Positions 59,072-64,000 of a DNA stretch of 64,000 nucleotides are shown in pieces (position 1 is the first letter of the stretch; every line of letters starts with the position of its first letter). The stretch spans positions 645,607 to 709,606 of the forward strand of contig JAQJVL010000111.1 of the NCBI GenBank assembly GCA_035578905.1. The letters are read 5' to 3'. A model generated the notes under the pieces. The model ran no database searches, had not been told where the DNA came from, and saw only the letters and a program-made list of their open reading frames with translations. A program made the translations under genes and the position numbers. Origin of the DNA: Stictocephala bisonia (lineage: Eukaryota > Arthropoda > Insecta > Hemiptera > Membracidae).

Positions 59072-60292
59072 AATTGCACACAAGAATGACTAAACATCTT
59101 GATACAGCGAAGTTTGAACTGCACGCAAGAATGACTAAACATCTTGATACAGTGAAGTTTGAACTGCACGCAAGAATGACTAAACATCTTGATACAGCGA
59201 AGTTTGAATTGCACGCAAGAATGACTAAACATCTTGATACAGCGAAGTTTGAACTGCACGCAAGAATGACTAAAACATCTTGATACAGCGAAGTTTGAAC
59301 TGCACGCAAGAATGACTAAACATCTTGCTACAGCGAAGTTTGAACTGCACGCAAGAATTATTAAAACATCTTGATACAGCGAAGTTTGAACTGCACGCAA
59401 GAATGACTAAACATCTTGATACAGCGAAGTTTGAACTGCACGCAAGAATGACTAAACATCTTGATACAGCGAAGTTTGAACTGCACGCAAGAATGACTAA
59501 TGCACAGTGGTAATCACCCACCCGACCACCCATATACGTACAGTACCATGATACAGCGAAGTTTGAACTGCACGCAAGAATGACTAAACATCTTGATACA
59601 GCGAAGTTTGAACTGCACGCAAGAATGACTAAACATCTTGATACAGCGAAGTTTGAACTGCACGCAAGAATGACTAAACATCTTGATACAGCAAAGTTTG
59701 AACTGCACGCAAGAATTATTAAAACATCTTGATACAGCGAAGTTTGAACTGCACGAAAGAATGACTAAAACATCTCGATACAGCAAAGTTTGAACTGCAC
59801 GCAAGAATTATTAAAACATCTTGATACAGCGAAGTTTGAACTGCACGCAAGAATGACTAAACATCTTGCTACAGCGAAGTTTGAACTGCACGCAAGAATG
59901 ACTAAACATCTTGCTACAGCGAAGTTTGAACTGCACGCAAGAATGACTAAACATCTTGATACAGCGAAGTTTGAACTGCACGCAAGAATGACTAAACATC
60001 TTGCTACAGCGAAGTTTGAACTGCACGCAAGAATGACTAAACATCTTGCTACAGCGAAGTTTGAACTGCACGCAAGAATGACTAAACATCTTGCTACAGC
60101 GAAGTTTGAACTGCACGAAAGAATGACTAAACATCTTGCTACAGCGAAGTTTGAACTGCACGAAAGAATGACTAAAACATCTTGATACAGCGAAGTTTGA
60201 ACTGCACGCAAGAATGACTAAAACATCTTGCTACAGCGAAGTTTGAACTGCACTCAAGAATGACTAAACATCTTGATACAGCGAAGTTTGAA
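59072..60292 (+). repeat. 45-bp tandem array, about 26 units, interrupted once
   Basis: The unit is CATCTTGATACAGCGAAGTT, TGAACTGCACGCAAGAATGA and CTAAA. Some units gain one A (46 bp). Variants are GATACAG/GCTACAG and GAATGACT/GAATTATT, the last recurring with the extra A. 45 bp is 15 codons, so frames stay open on both strands (up to 148 codons) without coding evidence. A foreign segment interrupts it at 59501-59546. Confidence 0.96.
59501..59546 (+). repeat. Single dispersed-minisatellite unit inside the 45-bp array
   Basis: Forty-six bases, ACAGTGGTAATCACCCACCC, GACCACCCATATACGTACAG and short borders, form one unit of the 19035-19441 family, bounded by ACAGTG on the left and ACAGTA on the right. 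The array resumes with CATGATACAGCG, having lost about four to six bases of the usual ACATCTTGATACAGCG. No target duplication is seen. Confidence 0.9.
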
Positions 60293-60741
60293 CGCTACTG
60301 TCAATACATAGACTGTTTAGACTTTACATGTCCCTGAACCTTTATGACTTTACGTTATACAATGTGTAATTCATAAGAAATGCAATCGAAAAGACGATAA
60401 TAGAAAATACAACAAAGAGAAATAAATTACGAAATTACATTTTTTTAAACCAATACAGTACTATCAATACGCAGAAAGAATATTATAATAACTAATTATT
60501 ACTGTTATCACTACTTCCTCGACCTCATCGATGCTTGAACACAACGCATAATTCTTTCCAGCTTACTCTAAACTGTTGTCACTCGCTACGAAGTTGGCTA
60601 AAAGAAGAAGAAAAACAGGAGTATTTGCAATGACGCACTTTTCAAAAAATAACACAAAAATACATAAGGAACATTGAATATCCATTAACCGTTGCACATC
60701 AAAATACCATAGGGTGATTGAAATACCTTTGTACGTGTAAG
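60293..60741. other. AT-rich non-coding stretch
   Basis: No gene or element recognised. Confidence 0.5.
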
Positions 60742-60800
60742 ATTGAGTGGGTGGGTCAATACCACTGTATGTGTAAGGGTGTGGGTGGACGGATAGGTAT
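60742..60800 (-). repeat. Dispersed minisatellite, about 1.5 units, reversed
   Basis: GAGTGGGTGGGTCAATACCA then CTGTATGTGTAAGG and GTGTGGGTGGACGG: the family in opposite orientation to the other loci. Confidence 0.8.
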
Positions 60801-61516
60801 ACATGTGTGCGTGGCTCACTAGTATGGCCGTAAATATTCTTCAGTGAAACGTAACTACTTTTTACATATTGACTATTTACATATCTACATATTAACTAAC
60901 CTAATAAACTTTCATAGCTTACAATACTTATGCAATTTAAAGAAATATCGAGTAATTGTAATTTATAGACTTCACTAGCATACCAACCCTTCATGGCGTA
61001 CCGACACAGTATTGCCTTACAACAATACCAATGCAATTTAAAGTAATATCGAGTAATTCTAATTTATTGACTTTCATGGCCTACTCAACCACCTCAGCGT
61101 ACGGCGTACAGGTCGTACAGCACGTACCAGAACTAACAGAGGTGAAAACCCAAGCCATAACAACAGTGAGAACGTTTAGTTGTGAATAGTTTCCTACATT
61201 ACACACGTGGGTGTTGGAGCCGGCCCAAACGACCACTCTTCCCAAATTACTGTCGGCCAGTCACGCTACGATCCAATTTAAATTACACATATATGTTTTG
61301 AATAACTTTTCATTGTCCGTGAGGTTTACATAGCTCCATTATCATATAAATAGAGGCACTGGCTTACAACGGGAGTGCCTGGTCCCACACACAGCTGAGT
61401 GAAGTCTCAACTGCCTGTGCATGTATCATTTTGGTTGTTTTGTTTCATAACAGATTCATTTAAAGACTAACGTTTATAAATTCTCGCAGTAACACGTTTT
61501 GATTGTTTTGAAGAAA
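60801..61516. other. Non-coding stretch with promoter-like patch
   Basis: About 61200-61440 is GC-balanced and contains the TATA-like site listed below. Otherwise no gene. Confidence 0.4.
61345..61352 (+). promoter_or_regulatory. TATA-box-like site
   Basis: TATAAATAG in a GC-balanced neighbourhood, as in insect core promoters. No good initiator lies 25-35 bases downstream and no reading frame follows, so it is weak. Confidence 0.2.
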
Positions 61517-61660
61517 CGTTAAACTTGTTGTGTCCTACATTAAACTTGTTGTGTCCTACGTTAAACGTGTTGTGTCCTACGTTAAACTTGTTGTGGCCTA
61601 CGTTAAACTTGTTGTGTCCTACGTTAAACTTGTTGTGTCCTACGTTAAACTTGTGTTCTA
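61517..61660 (+). repeat. 21-bp tandem array, about 6.5 units
   Basis: The unit is TTAAACTTGTTGTGTCCTAC plus G, with variants ACGTGTTG and GTGGCC. The last unit is truncated. Confidence 0.95.
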
Positions 61661-62182
61661 CAATTAATTTACATAATAACTACGTAGCGTTATGAAACAG
61701 GTTCATTACATGATAACTGTACAAAAACTGGAAATCAAAGTAATATAAAGACTGTTCTTGAAGAAAGACCGAACCGAACCGGATTTAAATTGAGGCCGTG
61801 GACTGTATATTAATATGTAAATCAATCTTAATTTTACCTCTTAATCAATGAGTATTAAAAGATTGTAGAAACCGGTCAGACTACTTAATCATTATTGAAA
61901 TTAACAACATTATAATGATTAGTAACTCACTTCTCTCTGCATTCAGCTTCTCACCTAGTGACAAAAAACAAGTGTTAATGATCACATCATTTTTAACTGT
62001 CATGGGTAGATTAGTAATATCATACTAAAATGTATTGGTTACTTCCATTAAAACTCGCTAATTAGGAAAAACTAAATGGTGGCTCTCAAGAACACATCCA
62101 TTACATTGACATAACAAATATTATCTGCTATTAACACTGTTCACATTAACAGATCGGTTTTTTGTTGGTTTTTGTTTATTTT
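61661..62182. other. AT-rich non-coding stretch
   Basis: No gene or element recognised. Confidence 0.5.
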
Positions 62183-62230
62183 TTTATAATTATTATTATT
62201 ATTATTATTATTATTTTTTTTTTTTTTGCA
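62183..62230 (+). repeat. TTA microsatellite and T run
   Basis: (TTA)n followed by about 15 T, just upstream of the 22-bp array. Confidence 0.9.
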
Positions 62231-62318
62231 AAGGCAATGGATCATATATTCTTGTTGGTACCGTCCCATTTTATACGCTACTTTCTAGTTAAATATCCAC
62301 TTATGAGTCTGAAATACT

Positions 62319-62934
62319 ATCGTATCAACTATTGCACGCTATCGTATCAACTATTACACTCTATCGTATCAACTATTACACTCTATCGTATCAACTATTG
62401 CACTCTATCGTATCACCTATTACACTCTATCGTATCAACTATTACACTCTATCGTATCACCTATTACACTCTATCGTATCACCTATTACACTCTATCGTA
62501 TCAACTATTATACTCTATCCTATCAGATATTGCACTCTATCATATCAACTATTATACTCTATCCTATCAGATATTGCACTCTATCATATCAACTATTATA
62601 CTCTATCCTATCAGATATTGCACTCTATCATATCAACTATTACACTCTATCGTATCAACTATTACACTCTATCGTATCAACTATTGCACTCTATCGTATC
62701 AACTGTTACACTCTATCGTATCAACTATTACACTCTATCGTATCACCTATTACACTCTATCGTATCACCTATTACACCTATCGTATCAACTATTATACTC
62801 TATCCTATCAGATATTGCACTCTATCATATCAACTATTATACTCTATCCTATCAGATATTGCACTCTATCATATCAACTATTACATTCTATCGTATCAAC
62901 TATTACACTCTATCGTATCACCTACAACACACTA
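62319..62934 (+). repeat. 22-bp tandem array, about 28 units
   Basis: The unit is TATCGTATCAACTATTACAC plus TC. Variants with CCTATCAGATATTGCAC and CATATCAACTATTAT are themselves copied as pairs (about 62510-62630 and 62785-62880). All three plus-strand frames stay open (up to 287 codons) because the unit has no stop in any frame. This is not a gene. Confidence 0.96.
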
Positions 62935-63229
62935 CCATATTTTGCAATATCGGCTATGGTACGCCGTAACTATAATTAAAAACATTCAGATGGCAAAAGA
63001 TCAAAACATGGCACAAGATGCCTAATTTACGGTTAAATTCAAGGCTTGGAGACGTGTCAATAATCAGTCGGCAATAAGTACGTAGGGTTACAAATCCAGC
63101 TACTTAAATGCAAGAAGTTTGTTTCATAGAAAACGAATACAGCAGAGATTGAGAATATTGAATGGCGAGCGTCAGAAGTCGTTAATCATTATCATGGGTA
63201 TGACTAGATTGACTTGTCTAGAGTGTACA
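62935..63229. other. Non-coding stretch
   Basis: No gene or element recognised. Confidence 0.5.
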
Positions 63230-63552
63230 AGACCTTGTTATGTAAGTCCAGTTAAACGTTTCTTTACGTAAAAAAGTGGAGGCTATAGATAAATTGGACA
63301 TAACCTTATGATGTAAGTCAAGTAGATGTTTCTGTACCTGATAAATGAGTGGTCATAACCTGTTATGTAAGTCAAATAGACGTTTCTGTACGTAAACAAG
63401 AGGAGGCTAGAGATAAATAAGTGGACATAACCTTGTGATGTAAGTCAAGTAGACGTTTCTGTACGTAAATACAAGCAGGTACTATAGATAAAGTTAACAT
63501 AACCTTGTGATAGTATTCCTGCATATATTTCTGTACGTTAACAAGTAAAGGG
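63230..63552 (+). repeat. Degenerate ~70-bp tandem array, about 5 units
   Basis: CCTTGTGATGTAAGTCAAGT, AGACGTTTCTGTACGTAAA and AGGCTATAGATAAA recur, with starts near 63233, 63304, 63360, 63432 and 63502. The third unit is shortened to about 56 bp. Confidence 0.85.
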
Positions 63553-64000
63553 TACAAATAGGACGACCAGTTAGGTTAATTGGCGATCACTTTCAATTGA
63601 CAAGGCAAAATAACTGGATTTTATTATGACCTACCTAGTTATGTTCGCTGTACGTTTTCTAGCACAGCTCTCTACTATTAAACTAATGTATTTTCTTAAT
63701 TAATAGTTTGCGGATCTGGAATAACCAGTTCTTCCACATGGTAGTTTTCCGTGGCCGTAGAGCCAGACTCTCGGCTGCTGGAGATAAACCTCCTCATTAC
63801 AAACTCTTACATTTTCATAACGCTGTTTACTGTTCACAGTAATAATTCACATTCTATTTGAAGGAGAAATACTGTCGGTTTGATTTGCGTAGCTTGAAAA
63901 AATTATTCATTGAAATTCAAATTCAAATCTATAATTATTTACATCTCAGAGTCGCTCCAGCGTAAGTCAAAAGAACCACTAACATACTAATATATGTTAT
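63553..64000. other. Non-coding stretch to window end
   Basis: No gene or element recognised. Confidence 0.5.

Noticed and set aside
59072..60292. CRISPR-like array
   Set aside because: The units are contiguous with no unique spacers and the context is eukaryotic. The same applies to the 35-bp array at 24563.
62162..63025. 287-, 215- and 131-codon frames around the 22-bp array
   Set aside because: All three frames are open because the 22-bp unit has no stop in any of them; the start is in a TTA/T run.

Overview
This window looks like an intergenic or intronic stretch of an insect (at least arthropod) nuclear genome. It is AT-rich and has no complete host gene, no rRNA and no convincing tRNA. 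It carries short TTAGG-type tracts, Tc1/mariner-like elements with TA target sites, a DUF4817-type DD41D transposase relic, a non-LTR retrotransposon tail and a very heavy load of tandem repeats. I cannot name the species; a hemipteran-like genome is only a guess.

Layout: 1-2444 is a 76-bp array. 2.4-12 kb is AT-rich DNA with a duplicated ~210-bp element (2900 and 4204), small arrays (22 bp, ~96 bp) and the first loci of a dispersed CCCACCC/ACACGTACAGTG minisatellite. 12.2 kb holds the best candidate host exon. 12.9-21.4 kb has three copies of a TTAA-flanked MITE, one nested in a Tc1/mariner-like element, plus a LINE 3' fragment and a larger minisatellite block. 22.7-24.1 kb is an element within an element, both with long inverted repeats. 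24.5-30.5 kb holds three arrays (35, ~130 and 142 bp). 32.6-33.6 kb is a fold-back element made from the end of a transposase gene. 37.2-38.4 and 42.1-45.3 kb are 46-bp and 169-bp arrays. 46.0-48.0 kb contains one member of an inverted non-coding duplication (partner at 56.5 kb) and a fold-back element with a broken acidic reading frame. 48.1-52.6 kb is a 132-bp array. 52.7-55.2 kb is a complete-length DD41D transposon with ~480-bp inverted repeats and a transposase broken by one stop codon. 57.3-63.6 kb holds 63-, 45-, 21-, 22- and ~70-bp arrays.

By my rough sum, tandem arrays fill about 19-20 kb (about 30%) of the window. Most long open frames here are by-products of arrays whose period is a multiple of three (132, 63, 45, 33/36 bp) and should not be read as genes. 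The proteins I can support are all relics: the DD41D transposase, the LINE reverse-transcriptase C-terminus, a transposase C-terminal scrap at 33.3 kb and the acidic frame inside the fold-back element. The observations I rate highest are a single minisatellite unit sitting inside an unrelated array (59501-59546), the fold-back element with hairpins inside its terminal repeats, and the two ~250-bp non-coding segments kept in inverted orientation 10 kb apart.
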